Positions 8,424 through 16,294 of a DNA stretch of 64,000 nt are shown in pieces (position 1 is the first letter of the stretch; every line of letters begins with the position of its first letter). Position numbers and translations under genes: made by a program. The stretch is taken from the NCBI RefSeq assembly GCF_014287475.1, contig NZ_JACOPF010000001.1, positions 992,001 to 1,056,000 of the forward strand, written 5' to 3'. The stretch is from Mediterraneibacter hominis (lineage in GTDB: Bacteria; Bacillota; Clostridia; Lachnospirales; Lachnospiraceae). The notes under the pieces were generated by a model. That model worked only from the letters and a program-made list of their open reading frames with translations, was not told the DNA's origin and searched no databases.

Positions 8424-8939
8424 TTATACATTTCTTCCGCAGCACTTTTTATATTTTTTGCCGCTTCCACATGGACAGGGGTCATTTCTTCCGATTTTCT
8501 TCTCCTTGCGGATTGTCCCCGACTGCTTCTGCTCACGGTAAAGACGCTTTCTTGTGTCCTCATCAAAAATATTTTCCCATTGCGGAAGCTCATACAGCCA
8601 GTCAGCCTTTGCATCCACCATGTTTTTATATAGCTTCTCTTTGTCAAATCCAAGACTTACAACTGTATCTTCTGTCATTGTCTCTATCGGATTTTCTTTC
8701 TTTAAGCTGTCGTTGATTCCATCTAAGAAGCCCACCATAGTCATAACACTCTGTCCATATTTTTCGGCCAGCTCCTTTACGGAACCTTTCACTTCTACAT
8801 CTGGCTCTGCCAGCAGCTTTTCATAAATTTCTTTCTCTATCTGAAAGTAGTTTCCCCAGAATCTTTCCAGCTGGTCTTTGGACAACTCTCTGTTATAGGC
8901 AGTCGCTCTCCACTGTTCTAATAAACTCTTCTCACTCAT
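8424..8939 (-). CDS. SEC-C motif protein
   Basis: A 171-residue soluble protein. The last ~24 residues are a SEC-C zinc motif ([19 protein letters not shown]), the same module that ends SecA. The N-terminal ~130 residues are helical and acidic and resemble an uncharacterised family of SEC-C proteins in Clostridia. The zinc tail suggests contact with a partner such as SecB-like proteins or ribosomes; the role is unknown. First gene of a two-gene unit with the YdcF gene, driven by a promoter in the divergent region at 8980-9028. Confidence 0.85.
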   Translation of the reverse strand: MSEKSLLEQWRATAYNRELSKDQLERFWGNYFQIEKEIYEKLLAEPDVEVKGSVKELAEKYGQSVMTMVGFLDGINDSLKKENPIETMTEDTVVSLGFDKEKLYKNMVDAKADWLYELPQWENIFDEDTRKRLYREQKQSGTIRKEKKIGRNDPCPCGSGKKYKKCCGRNV

Positions 8940-8979
8940 TGTATATTGCTCCTTTATCTATAAATTCAGCTGCGAACTT

Positions 8980-9028
8980 ATTATATACCAAATTTTCTTT
9001 GCCGTAAACTACTATTTTGGTATATAAT
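8980..9028. promoter_or_regulatory. Divergent overlapping promoters inside a 13-bp inverted repeat
   Basis: ATTATATACCAAA (8980-8992) and TTTGGTATATAAT (9016-9028) are perfect inverted copies 23 bp apart. Each arm contains a TATAAT -10. Minus strand: TTTACG (9003-9008), 17 bp, TATAAT (8980-8985) for the SEC-C gene. Plus strand: TTGCCG (8999-9004), 18 bp, TATAAT (9023-9028) for the small membrane gene. The two -35 boxes overlap, so the promoters should compete. Confidence 0.65.
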
Positions 9029-9135
9029 CTTCTGTAGAGCCGTGTAATTAAGAAGGTTCTTTCCAAAAAGGACACTTCTTCCTCTTACGGATACCGGCAC
9101 ATTTATACTTCATGCAAATAAAGAAAGGATTCCCT

Positions 9136-9378
9136 ATGAAAAAATCAAAACGTATTCTCGCCCTTATTTCGGCGATACTGCTTGTCTGTATGTACGGCAG
9201 TACCTTAGTCTTTGCGTTTATCAACACAGAGCTCTCTCTCAAATTACTGGCAGCCTCTATTGCGCTGACAATTTTACTTCCTGTATTACTGTATGCCTGT
9301 ATTCTCGTTTACCGTCTGGCTGACAGACGAAATGAAAAGTCTTCCAAACATGTTGACTCCCAATCAGACATACAGTAG
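9136..9378 (+). CDS. Small membrane protein, unknown function
   Basis: An 80-residue protein starting MKKSKRILAL with an AAAGGA ribosome site 7 bp before the ATG; an in-frame ATG at 9112 has no site. Two hydrophobic helices (about 6-27 and 34-57) are followed by a charged tail rich in R, D, K and S. I do not recognise a family. It is transcribed away from the SEC-C gene from overlapping promoters, and its last 15 bp overlap the end of a convergent 55-codon gene. Confidence 0.7.
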   Translation: MKKSKRILALISAILLVCMYGSTLVFAFINTELSLKLLAASIALTILLPVLLYACILVYRLADRRNEKSSKHVDSQSDIQ

Positions 9379-9531
9379 TTCTGCCAGCTCCAGGGCGGTT
9401 GTGCTTTCTCCTGCTCTTTTTTTCTTATGTATATTTTTTTGTGTTTCCTTTTCTCTTATCGCTTGTCTCTTTTGCAGGTATTCTTCCAGCGATATTATCT
9501 CCTGGTTTCTTCCCATGTTGTTCTGACGCAT
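9364..9531 (-). CDS. Small basic protein of 55 residues, unknown function
   Basis: Not a conventional long ORF, but well supported: a perfect AAAAAGGAGG ribosome site lies 7 bp before the ATG at 9531, and a promoter (TTAGCA, 17 bp, TAATAT) lies 40 bp upstream. The product begins MRQNNMGRNQEIISLEEYLQ, has a highly charged middle (KRQAIREKETQKNIHKKKRA) and ends in a helical ALELAELLYV. It looks like a small nucleic-acid-binding or regulatory peptide, but no family is recognised. It converges on, and overlaps by 15 bp, the small membrane gene. Confidence 0.6.
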   Translation of the reverse strand: MRQNNMGRNQEIISLEEYLQKRQAIREKETQKNIHKKKRAGESTTALELAELLYV

Positions 9532-9571
9532 AAAAATACCTCCTTTTTAATTTAAACCCCAGCTTTATATT

Positions 9572-9600
9572 ATATTATCCCCTGCTTTTAAATATGCTAA
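9572..9600 (-). promoter_or_regulatory. Promoter of the 55-residue gene
   Basis: Minus-strand TTAGCA (9595-9600) and TAATAT (9572-9577) with a 17-bp spacer. Confidence 0.5.
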
Positions 9601-9721
9601 TTTTTTTGTTCTAGCATAGTTCTATTCTATCTGTCAATTGTGTACTCCTTATGGAAAATCTCTAAAGTTTTAATTATCGGATTCTTAAGAAATTCTTATT
9701 TTCATTTTATAGAAAGAAAGA

Positions 9722-9894
9722 GCAAAGTGGGCAAGCCCACTTCAACTCCCCTGCCCCTCAATCTTGAGGGACTTGTCCACTTTGCGCGCCGCCGCAATAC
9801 CGCAAAGCGGTAAAATTTCCTTATTGCGGCGTGCGCATCCCACCCGGAGGGCTTTTTATATAATAGGAAATTTATCAAAATTTCCTATTATATA
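9722..9894 (+). repeat. Repeat A, copy 1
   Basis: A ~173-bp structured repeat. It has a 5' hairpin (CAAAGTGGGCAAG / CTTGTCCACTTTG), a GC-rich GCCGCAATA / TATTGCGGC stem enclosing CCGCAAAGCGG, the motif GCATCCCACCCGGAGGGC followed by T, and an AT-rich terminal palindrome around TATAATAGGAAATTT. Other copies lie at 13345-13473 (reverse) and 40222-40395. No coding capacity. Confidence 0.88.
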
Positions 9895-9933
9895 AAAAAA
9901 GTGCCGCATCTTTTAAGACACAGCACTTTTTTT
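9894..9933 (-). terminator. purA terminator
   Basis: Directly after the purA stop codon, AAAAAAAGTGC and GCACTTTTTTT form a hairpin ending in a T run on the minus strand. Confidence 0.85.
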
Positions 9934-11214
9934 CTATTTCTTTCTATAGATAATGTCGTTTCTTCCCGGCCCGTTGCTAATCATTGTAATCGGATATCCG
10001 ATTTGTTCTTCTACAAATTCAATATATTTTCTACAGTTTTCCGGAAGCTCTTCATATTTTTTTATACCGCGGATATCTGCTTTCCAGCCTGGCAGCTTTT
10101 TCCATACTGGTTTTGCCTTCTCAAGAAGATGTGTGACAGGAAAATCTGTAATTACTTCTCCGTTCACCTCATACCCTACACAAACCGGAATCTCATCTAA
10201 ATATCCCAGAACATCTAAGACAGTAAAGGCTACATCTGTTGTCCCCTGCATCCTGCATCCATACTTGGATGCCACACAGTCAAACCAGCCCACTCTCCTC
10301 GGACGTCCGGTCGTAGCGCCGTATTCTCCTCCGTCTCCGCCTCTTCTTCTTAATTCCTCTGCTTCTTCTCCAAAAATTTCACTGACAAACGCTCCTGCGC
10401 CCACCGCACTTGAGTACGCCTTACACACAGTGATGATCTGCTTGATTTCATAAGGAGGAATCCCCGCGCCGATTGCCCCATATGCCGCCAACGTGGAGGA
10501 GGAAGTTACCATCGGATAGATTCCATGATCTGGATCCTTTAAGGAACCAAGCTGTCCTTCCAGAAGAATACTCTTGCCCTCTTTCAGCGCTTTATTAAGA
10601 AACAAAGAAACATCACACACATACGGCGCCACCATTTCTTTGTAGCCCATAAGCTCCTTATATAAATCATCAGGATGGATTGTGGGTTTATGGTACAAGT
10701 GCTCCAGCAGGATATTTTTCTGTTCTGCCACACGTATAACCTTTTCCTTTAACAGTTCATCATCAAACAGCTCGCTGACCTGAAAACCAATCTTCGCATA
10801 TTTGTCAGAATAAAATGGCGCAATTCCCGACTTTGTAGAACCAAATGATTTTCCTGCCAGTCTTTCTTCTTCATAGGCATCCAGATTTTTGTGGTAGGAC
10901 ATTACCATCTGGGCTCTGTCAGACACAAGGATTTTCGGTCTGGGCACTCCCTGCTCTGTAATCGTCTGTATTTCCTTAAATAATACCGGAACATCCAGCG
11001 CCACTCCATTACCGATGATACTGGTTGTATGGCTGTAGAACACTCCTGAAGGCAGCGTATGCAGTGCAAATTTTCCATAATCGTTTACGATGGTATGGCC
11101 TGCATTTGCCCCGCCCTGAAACCGGACAATGATATCTGCTTCTTTGCCAAGCATATCTGTAATCTTACCTTTTCCTTCATCGCCCCAGTTTGCGCCAACT
11201 ACTGCTTTTACCAT
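9934..11214 (-). CDS. purA: Adenylosuccinate synthetase
   Basis: A full-length PurA of 426 residues. The GTP-binding and catalytic N-terminus VGANWGDEGKGKITD, the IMP-site motif GGANAGHT, the switch-like GSTKSGIAPFYSDK and the C-terminal TGRPRRVGWFD and ISNGPGR motifs are all present. It joins aspartate to IMP using GTP, the first step from IMP to AMP, in the cytoplasm. It is a single-gene unit with its own terminator. The promoter was not assigned with confidence in the 120 bp upstream; no purine riboswitch is visible. Confidence 0.97.
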   Translation of the reverse strand: MVKAVVGANWGDEGKGKITDMLGKEADIIVRFQGGANAGHTIVNDYGKFALHTLPSGVFYSHTTSIIGNGVALDVPVLFKEIQTITEQGVPRPKILVSDRAQMVMSYHKNLDAYEEERLAGKSFGSTKSGIAPFYSDKYAKIGFQVSELFDDELLKEKVIRVAEQKNILLEHLYHKPTIHPDDLYKELMGYKEMVAPYVCDVSLFLNKALKEGKSILLEGQLGSLKDPDHGIYPMVTSSSTLAAYGAIGAGIPPYEIKQIITVCKAYSSAVGAGAFVSEIFGEEAEELRRRGGDGGEYGATTGRPRRVGWFDCVASKYGCRMQGTTDVAFTVLDVLGYLDEIPVCVGYEVNGEVITDFPVTHLLEKAKPVWKKLPGWKADIRGIKKYEELPENCRKYIEFVEEQIGYPITMISNGPGRNDIIYRKK

Positions 11215-11334
11215 TTTAAACCCTCCCGCGTATTTCGCTTTTTCATCTTTGCCGGCCTATCTCAATAACAAAACCGCCGTAAGAATTATACTATACTTTT
11301 CCAATTATGTAAAATGATATTTTCCCGTTTTCTC

Positions 11335-11757
11335 TTATTCTATCACATTTTCTCCCATTTCATAGAGAAGCTCATTTGTTTCAATCAGAGAAACGCCTTT
11401 GTCCAGGCAGAATAACAGGATGCTGTCCCGTTTATTTTTTGCATACAAAACTGGATATTCCGAAACTTTCAAAAGCTTCTGCATTTCTTCTATCGCAAGC
11501 CTCATACCGAATCCCAGGGCTAGCAGTTTATCCCGTGCCGGTTTGCGCCTGCCTGAAAAAATCTGATAGGCATATGTTCTGTCCAATCCTGAACGTTCAA
11601 TTACTTCTGCTTTTGTCAGCCCCTTTTTTTCTGTCAGCTTTTCCAGTTCTTCTTCCAGACTGCCTGTATAAAACACAGGTTCTTCTCTCAAATATTCAGC
11701 ATAGCTTTTTTTACTTTTCAATATTTTAAGCAGCTCGTCCGTACTTTTCTCTCCCAT
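11335..11757 (-). CDS. XRE-family helix-turn-helix regulator
   Basis: This 140-residue protein has a helix-turn-helix of the XRE/Cro type at about residues 33-90 (LTKAEVIERSGLDRTYAYQI, then FSGRRKPARDKLLAL). The N-terminal ~30 residues carry a charged TDELLKILKSKKSYAEYL segment, and the C-terminal region is helical without a known ligand domain. It is transcribed divergently from a membrane-anchored Ser/Thr kinase gene with a 101-bp shared region. The arrangement suggests the regulator is a partner or substrate of the kinase, which is inference from position only. Confidence 0.82.
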   Translation of the reverse strand: MGEKSTDELLKILKSKKSYAEYLREEPVFYTGSLEEELEKLTEKKGLTKAEVIERSGLDRTYAYQIFSGRRKPARDKLLALGFGMRLAIEEMQKLLKVSEYPVLYAKNKRDSILLFCLDKGVSLIETNELLYEMGENVIE

Positions 11758-11796
11758 ACTTTCCTCCTTATTTCCTTATATATATCGGAAATATTA

Positions 11797-11824
11797 TTTA
11801 CAAACGTATTACTTATGATAAAAT
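11797..11824 (+). promoter_or_regulatory. Promoter of the kinase gene
   Basis: TTTACA (11797-11802) and TAAAAT (11819-11824) with a 16-bp spacer, about 35 bp before the kinase ATG. Confidence 0.5.
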
Positions 11825-11858
11825 ATTTCTATAAAAAAATCAACAAAGGCGGTGCCCC

Positions 11859-12962
11859 ATGTCTAATTTAAAAAGTGCCTATCTGGAAAATGCATACGAA
11901 CTTCTCTCTCCCTTACAGGACAGGGAAGTCTGTTCTACCTTTCTTGTAAAGGAAAAATCGACAGGTACGCTTGCCGTCAAAAAGCAGCTTACCTTTGAAC
12001 AGTATGAATTATACCAAATTCTTAAAGAATACCCACATCCAAATTTATCCAGGATATTTGAAACCTATATGCTTGATGGCCATTACTATGCGCTGACTGA
12101 ATATGTCAGCGGAAAGACAATTGCTCAGACAATCCAGCAGGGCAGCCTTTTTTCCAGAGAGGGTACCCTTTCCTATATATTACAGCTATGCAATGTTCTT
12201 TCCTTTTTACATAAAAAAGGGATCATTCACCGAGACATTACACCCGGGAACATTGTAATTTCCACAGATCATATTGTCAAATTGATTGATTTTGGAATCG
12301 CACGTTTCAAAAAACCAAATCAGCCGCAGGATACAGTGCTTCTTGGAACTGCCGGTTTTGCTCCGCCAGAACAGTTTGGTTTTGGACAGACCGACGAACG
12401 AAGCGACATCTACTCCCTCGGGGTGCTTCTCAATTATATGCTTACAGGTAAACTTCCTGCAGAACAGATTTCCTCGGATACCGCCTTTTCTGGTATTATC
12501 CTTCGGTGCACGCAGATCGATCCAAAAAACCGTTTTTCTTCCATCGAAGAGCTGCAGTCTGCCCTTAGACACTGCCAGATAAAGTACCCTGCATGTCCCT
12601 CTGCTGCCAAAACATACAGGCCTTTCCGGAGACTTCTGACTCTGCTCCCTGGCTTCCACAAAAAGAAACCCCTGCATATTCTGTGCAGTATCCTCGGCTA
12701 TCTGCTTCTTATTATCCTAACGGTTTCTTCTCTGGATTTAACCCTTCCATTTGGCTCTGAAACAGCCAGCTACTGGATGATACTGATTTTTCTTTTTTAT
12801 GTACCTTTTGGAATTTTTGGAAATATTGGAAATTATGAAGCCCATATTAAAAATTTTTCCAACTGGCCTGCCATTTACCGTATTCTTTTAAAATGTGCAC
12901 TGTTTCTATTCTCTTTCTCTATTCTATTTTTATATGTGCTTGTATGGGAAGTCATTCTTTGA
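11859..12962 (+). CDS. Membrane-anchored Hanks-type Ser/Thr protein kinase
   Basis: A 367-residue protein with a kinase domain at about 12-235 and a C-terminal membrane part. The key residues are present: Lys41 (LAVKK), the catalytic loop HRDITPGN, the DFG of LIDFGIARF, and the APPEQFG and DIYSLGVLLNYML segments. The glycine-rich loop is degenerate (LSPLQDREVCS), as in several bacterial relatives. After a basic linker (about 245-273), three hydrophobic helices (about 275-295, 302-322, 343-365) would anchor it. No PASTA or other extracellular sensor domain is present, unlike PrkC, so it is not the cell-wall kinase. It is divergent from an XRE regulator. Confidence 0.9.
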   Translation: MSNLKSAYLENAYELLSPLQDREVCSTFLVKEKSTGTLAVKKQLTFEQYELYQILKEYPHPNLSRIFETYMLDGHYYALTEYVSGKTIAQTIQQGSLFSREGTLSYILQLCNVLSFLHKKGIIHRDITPGNIVISTDHIVKLIDFGIARFKKPNQPQDTVLLGTAGFAPPEQFGFGQTDERSDIYSLGVLLNYMLTGKLPAEQISSDTAFSGIILRCTQIDPKNRFSSIEELQSALRHCQIKYPACPSAAKTYRPFRRLLTLLPGFHKKKPLHILCSILGYLLLIILTVSSLDLTLPFGSETASYWMILIFLFYVPFGIFGNIGNYEAHIKNFSNWPAIYRILLKCALFLFSFSILFLYVLVWEVIL

Positions 12963-12970
12963 CTTTTCAC

Positions 12971-13003
12971 TGTATAGGAAGCTTCGTTCCTTATACAATA
13001 AAG
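12971..13003. repeat. D-type terminal hairpin
   Basis: TGTATAGGAAGCTTCGTTCC followed by TTATACA and AATAAA forms a hairpin just after the kinase stop codon. It matches the terminal palindrome of the repeat D copies at 29.1, 51.2 and 53.2 kb, in reverse orientation. It may act as the kinase terminator. Confidence 0.6.
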
Positions 13004-13106
13004 CCCTCTTGAAAGAAGGTATGCACTACATCAAGTATGCTCCGCGCACACCAAAACTCACTTTCCTTCTGTATATTAGGTACAGAAGGCTTTTATTTTA
13101 TAATAG

Positions 13107-13344
13107 GATTCGGGTGTCAAAAGGTAACTTTTGCAAATGCTTCCGGCAATTTTCACAAAAAGATAACTTGCCAGACGACTTTATGCGCGATGGAGATGAA
13201 ACTCAAAAATCACGGAAGCCTTTGCTGACGTGATTTTCGTATTAAGAGGTTCATCGGAATGTTCCGCGCACCGGAGTCTAAAAAGTTACTTTTTGTGAAA
13301 ATTGATAAGAGAATTTAAATAAGTTACCTTTTGACACCCGAATC
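13107..13344. mobile_element. MITE-like element with 24-bp perfect terminal inverted repeats and 7-bp target duplication
   Basis: The ends GATTCGGGTGTCAAAAGGTA (13107 on) and its complement (13321-13344) are perfect over 24 bp, and ATAATAG flanks both sides (13100-13106, 13345-13351). A second nested inverted pair (CAATTTTCACAAAAAG and its complement) lies inside. It is 238 bp with no coding frame. The insertion interrupts the edge of repeat A copy 2. The mobilising transposase is not in the window. Confidence 0.75.
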
Positions 13345-13473
13345 ATAATAGGAAATTTCGATAAATTTCCTATTATACAAAAAGCCCTCCGGGCGGGATG
13401 CGCACGCCGCAATAAGGAAATTTTACCGCTTTGCGGTATTGCGGCGGCGCGCAAAGTGGGCAAACCCACTTTG
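13345..13473 (-). repeat. Repeat A, copy 2 (reverse, shortened)
   Basis: This holds the terminal palindrome (ATAATAGGAAATTTCGATAA), the GGGCGGGATGCGC motif, the GCCGCAATA stem and the CAAAGTGGG hairpin. The outer hairpin has lost the inner ~28 bp seen in the other copies but keeps a perfect 9-bp stem (CAAAGTGGG / CCCACTTTG). The MITE-like element lies at its left edge. Confidence 0.85.
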
Positions 13474-13528
13474 TTCTGCCTTTTCTAAGTATACTGAAAA
13501 AGAAAAACAAAAAGGAAGGGAAAAATCT

Positions 13529-14083
13529 ATGAAAAAGAAAATTCTTGCAACTTTATTGGCACTTACTGTATGTTTCGGCCTCGCCGCATGTGGAGATTCC
13601 TCTGACGATTCTGGAAAAGCCAAAGAGGAGACAGAAGCTCCCGCAGAAGAGGAAGCAGAAGAAGAGACTGTTTACTTCAAAGATGATGTACTTCGGACAG
13701 AGGATTGTATCATCAAAATCACCAACACAGAAATTATTCCAGCGGAAAACAATTACAGCCTTGGTGTACCTGCTGTCGTTATTACTTATGAATATACAAA
13801 CAACAGTGACGAAAACAAGTCACCTGTCGCTGTATGGCCGCTTTATATGACTTTAACGCAGGAAACCGATGCCACCGTTGAAACATTAAATTCTGGGGTT
13901 GCTCCGACGGGAGAACCGTATGACGCCCTGGTTAGCACAAGTATGGCTGAAGTAAAACCAGGCGGTACTGTAACTACCTGTATTACCTATAATGCAAACT
14001 ATGCAGATAAGCCTATTACCTTAACTGCTACTGCCAGCTTTATGGGGGAAGAGCTCGGAACAAAAACAATAGAACTTCAGTAA
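13529..14083 (+). CDS. DUF5067-type lipoprotein
   Basis: A 184-residue secreted lipoprotein. The signal peptide MKKKILATLLALTVCFGLAA is followed by the lipobox cysteine (LAAC, Cys21), then an acidic linker (residues 24-50, mostly E, A, D) and a beta-rich domain with an LxxDCIIKITNTEI start and a VVITYEYTNNSDENKSP strand typical of DUF5067/DUF4352-like immunoglobulin folds. It should be anchored on the outer face of the membrane; the role is unknown. The start at 13529 is chosen for the AAAGGAAGGG ribosome site and signal peptide; the frame is open further upstream into repeat A. A strong terminator follows. Confidence 0.83.
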   Translation: MKKKILATLLALTVCFGLAACGDSSDDSGKAKEETEAPAEEEAEEETVYFKDDVLRTEDCIIKITNTEIIPAENNYSLGVPAVVITYEYTNNSDENKSPVAVWPLYMTLTQETDATVETLNSGVAPTGEPYDALVSTSMAEVKPGGTVTTCITYNANYADKPITLTATASFMGEELGTKTIELQ

Positions 14084-14124
14084 AAATAGTTCGAACAAAG
14101 TAGGCTTATCTTTCGAATATATTG

Positions 14125-14185
14125 AGAAGGTATCCAGGATTATATACGCGTTCTAAAGCGCTCCGTCTTGGATACCTTCTTTTTA
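14125..14185 (+). terminator. Terminator of the lipoprotein gene
   Basis: AGAAGGTATCCA (14125-14136) pairs with TGGATACCTTCT (14169-14180) and is followed by T5. Confidence 0.85.
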
Positions 14186-14204
14186 TAAACACCAAATGTT
14201 CGGG

Positions 14205-15764
14205 TTACATCAAGGGCGCAATCAGTCTTAACACCCTTCCGCACAGTTTCATAAATGGATTACACCTACGCACATCCTCCAGCGTCACCAGATGACATTT
14301 TTCAAGCGTCTCTTGAAAATCCTGTTCCACTTTTGCCACTACGGGATTATCATAGACAAAGACACCACATTCGTAATGTAGATACAAGCTCCTGTAATCC
14401 AAATTGATAGAGCCTACCGCCGCTGTGTCATCATCAGACACAAAGCTTTTTGCGTGTACAAATCCTGGAGTAAACTCATAAATCTGTACACCGGACTGAA
14501 TCAAATCTTTGTAAAATGTCTTTGCCACTGCAAACGCATACCACTTATCCGGTATATGCGGCATGATAATGCTGACCTCAATTCCTGTTTTCGCAACATG
14601 TGTCAGCGTATCCAGCATCTCATTGTCCAAAATCAGATATGGCGTCATAATGTGCACATACCTTTTGGCGTGGTTTAAAATATGAAAATACACTTCCTCT
14701 CCCACATTTTCATGGTCATACGGACTGTCTCCATAGGGAAGCACGAATCCGCTTTCTTTATCAATATACGGTTTCATTTTTGTCAAATATGCTTTATAGT
14801 TCTCTGGCCTCGTTTCTGTTACATTCCACATCTGGAGAAAAAGCATCGTCATACTCTGCACCGCGTCTCCTCGGAGCAGGATCGCCGTATCCTTCCAATA
14901 GCCAAACCTTTCTTTTTCATTGATGTATTCATCTGCCAGATTCAGACCGCCTGTAAATCCAACCTTACCATCTATCACACAGATTTTTCTATGATCCCGA
15001 TTATTCTGCGTTGTGGAAAGCACAGGACGGATAGGGCTGAACATCCTGCACTGAATCCCAAATTTTCTGATTTCTCTTGGATACCCATAAGGCAAAAGGG
15101 ACATACTGCACATGCCGTCATACATAAACCGAACTTCTACTCCCTGCTTTACTTTCGACTTCAGAATTTCAAGGATACTGTCCCACATCTTTCCTTCCGC
15201 TACAATAAAATACTCCATGAAAATAAATTGCTCTGCTCTTTTCAGTTCTTCTATAAGAACGGGAAACCACGCTTCTCCGCTTGGAAAATACTCCATCTGT
15301 GTATTCTGGTATGTAGGAAAATCCAACTGATATTTCATATAATAGGCAAGATTTGCATCTGCTGGTTTGCTCTCTCTTAAATTTTCTATAATCTCCGTTC
15401 TCTGTTCCATATAAGGATGGGTTTCAAGCCGCAGCTTATTTAAGCGTTTTCCAATATACCTGGTTCCTATCTGTGATTTCACATAGAGATAAAACAGACA
15501 TCCAAACGCTGGAAAAATCAGTATCAGCAGAACCCATGTCATATTAAACGCTGGATTTCCTCTTTCGTTTATAATATAAACAATAACTCCAGCGCCTATG
15601 ACCGTCGATATTCCGTATACATAAACCGCATATTCGTGCAGGATCGTCGCAACTGTAAGCATAAAATACAGCTGAACCAATATCAATGCCAGAATCAGGG
15701 CAGTCCGCCCAAATATCACACTTAAAATTCCCTTTTTTGCCTTTTTCACAGCCCCATTTTCCAT
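14205..15764 (-). CDS. cls: Cardiolipin synthase
   Basis: A 519-residue phospholipase-D superfamily protein. Three N-terminal hydrophobic segments (about 15-38, 42-63, 74-95) precede two HKD motifs: His258-Lys260-Asp265 (HRKICVID) and His437-Lys439-Asp444 (HAKSFVSDD). This is the bacterial Cls layout; it condenses two phosphatidylglycerols into cardiolipin and glycerol at the membrane. Length is close to the usual ~480-510. It is a single gene, convergent with the lipoprotein gene across a terminator. Confidence 0.95.
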   Translation of the reverse strand: MENGAVKKAKKGILSVIFGRTALILALILVQLYFMLTVATILHEYAVYVYGISTVIGAGVIVYIINERGNPAFNMTWVLLILIFPAFGCLFYLYVKSQIGTRYIGKRLNKLRLETHPYMEQRTEIIENLRESKPADANLAYYMKYQLDFPTYQNTQMEYFPSGEAWFPVLIEELKRAEQFIFMEYFIVAEGKMWDSILEILKSKVKQGVEVRFMYDGMCSMSLLPYGYPREIRKFGIQCRMFSPIRPVLSTTQNNRDHRKICVIDGKVGFTGGLNLADEYINEKERFGYWKDTAILLRGDAVQSMTMLFLQMWNVTETRPENYKAYLTKMKPYIDKESGFVLPYGDSPYDHENVGEEVYFHILNHAKRYVHIMTPYLILDNEMLDTLTHVAKTGIEVSIIMPHIPDKWYAFAVAKTFYKDLIQSGVQIYEFTPGFVHAKSFVSDDDTAAVGSINLDYRSLYLHYECGVFVYDNPVVAKVEQDFQETLEKCHLVTLEDVRRCNPFMKLCGRVLRLIAPLM

Positions 15765-15962
15765 TTCTTTTTGCTCCTTTATATGCTGCCCTTCTGTGTG
15801 TCCCTGCTTAACATGGTATCAGTTTAGCACAAATTATTCTATTTGCAAAATAAAAGTTATCAAGCCTTGTTTTTATGCGAAAAACGTATTACAATAAATA
15901 TTGATTTACCTGTCTTTGCTTTTATAGGCAGGCAGTCATCTGACAGAAAGGAGACCGCCACA

Positions 15963-16232
15963 TTGAAAAAGTTTTTAAAATGTTTTTTGGTTCTGGCTGC
16001 CGTCGGTACTGCAATCGGACTTATTATTGCATATTTCTGTAAGGGAAATTGTTCAGACGACGATTGTTTAGCCGGAGATGATTCTGATTTTACAGAAGAT
16101 GAGGATTTTGATTTAGATGTTGATTTAAAACCGGTTTCTGACAGGGAATATGTTTCACTTCAGAAAAATGAAAAAGAAAATACAGAAGAAGCTTCAAAAG
16201 AAAAAGAATCTGATACTCAGAAGGAAGTTTAA
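15963..16232 (+). CDS. Small membrane-anchored acidic protein, unknown function
   Basis: The TTG at 15963 is preceded by GAAAGGAG at good spacing and starts the natural product (LKKFLKCFLVLAAVG), 89 residues. Further upstream the frame is open to an ATG at 15843 but lacks a site there. One hydrophobic helix (about 4-25) is followed by a long acidic region (DDDC, DDSDFTEDEDFDLDVD) and a charged K/E tail. It resembles YtxH-like single-span proteins only in layout. A near-perfect terminator follows, so it is a stand-alone gene. Confidence 0.7.
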   Translation: MKKFLKCFLVLAAVGTAIGLIIAYFCKGNCSDDDCLAGDDSDFTEDEDFDLDVDLKPVSDREYVSLQKNEKENTEEASKEKESDTQKEV

Positions 16233-16238
16233 TATGTC

Positions 16239-16286
16239 AAAGGCGATGTTACAAATACAGTATTTCTGTCTGTAACATCGCCTTTT
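16239..16286. terminator. Bidirectional terminator
   Basis: AAAGGCGATGTTACA and TGTAACATCGCCTTT form a 15-bp perfect stem with T-runs; it lies between the small acidic protein gene and the convergent MocR-type regulator. Confidence 0.9.
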
Positions 16287-16294
16287 ATCTGACT

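Noticed and set aside
12207..12677. 156-codon minus-strand frame opposite the kinase
   Set aside because: It lies wholly in the kinase coding region on the other strand; no start site and no family.
13439..13528. N-terminal extension of the lipoprotein into repeat A
   Set aside because: The extra 30 codons are repeat sequence and would hide the signal peptide; the ribosome site lies before 13529.
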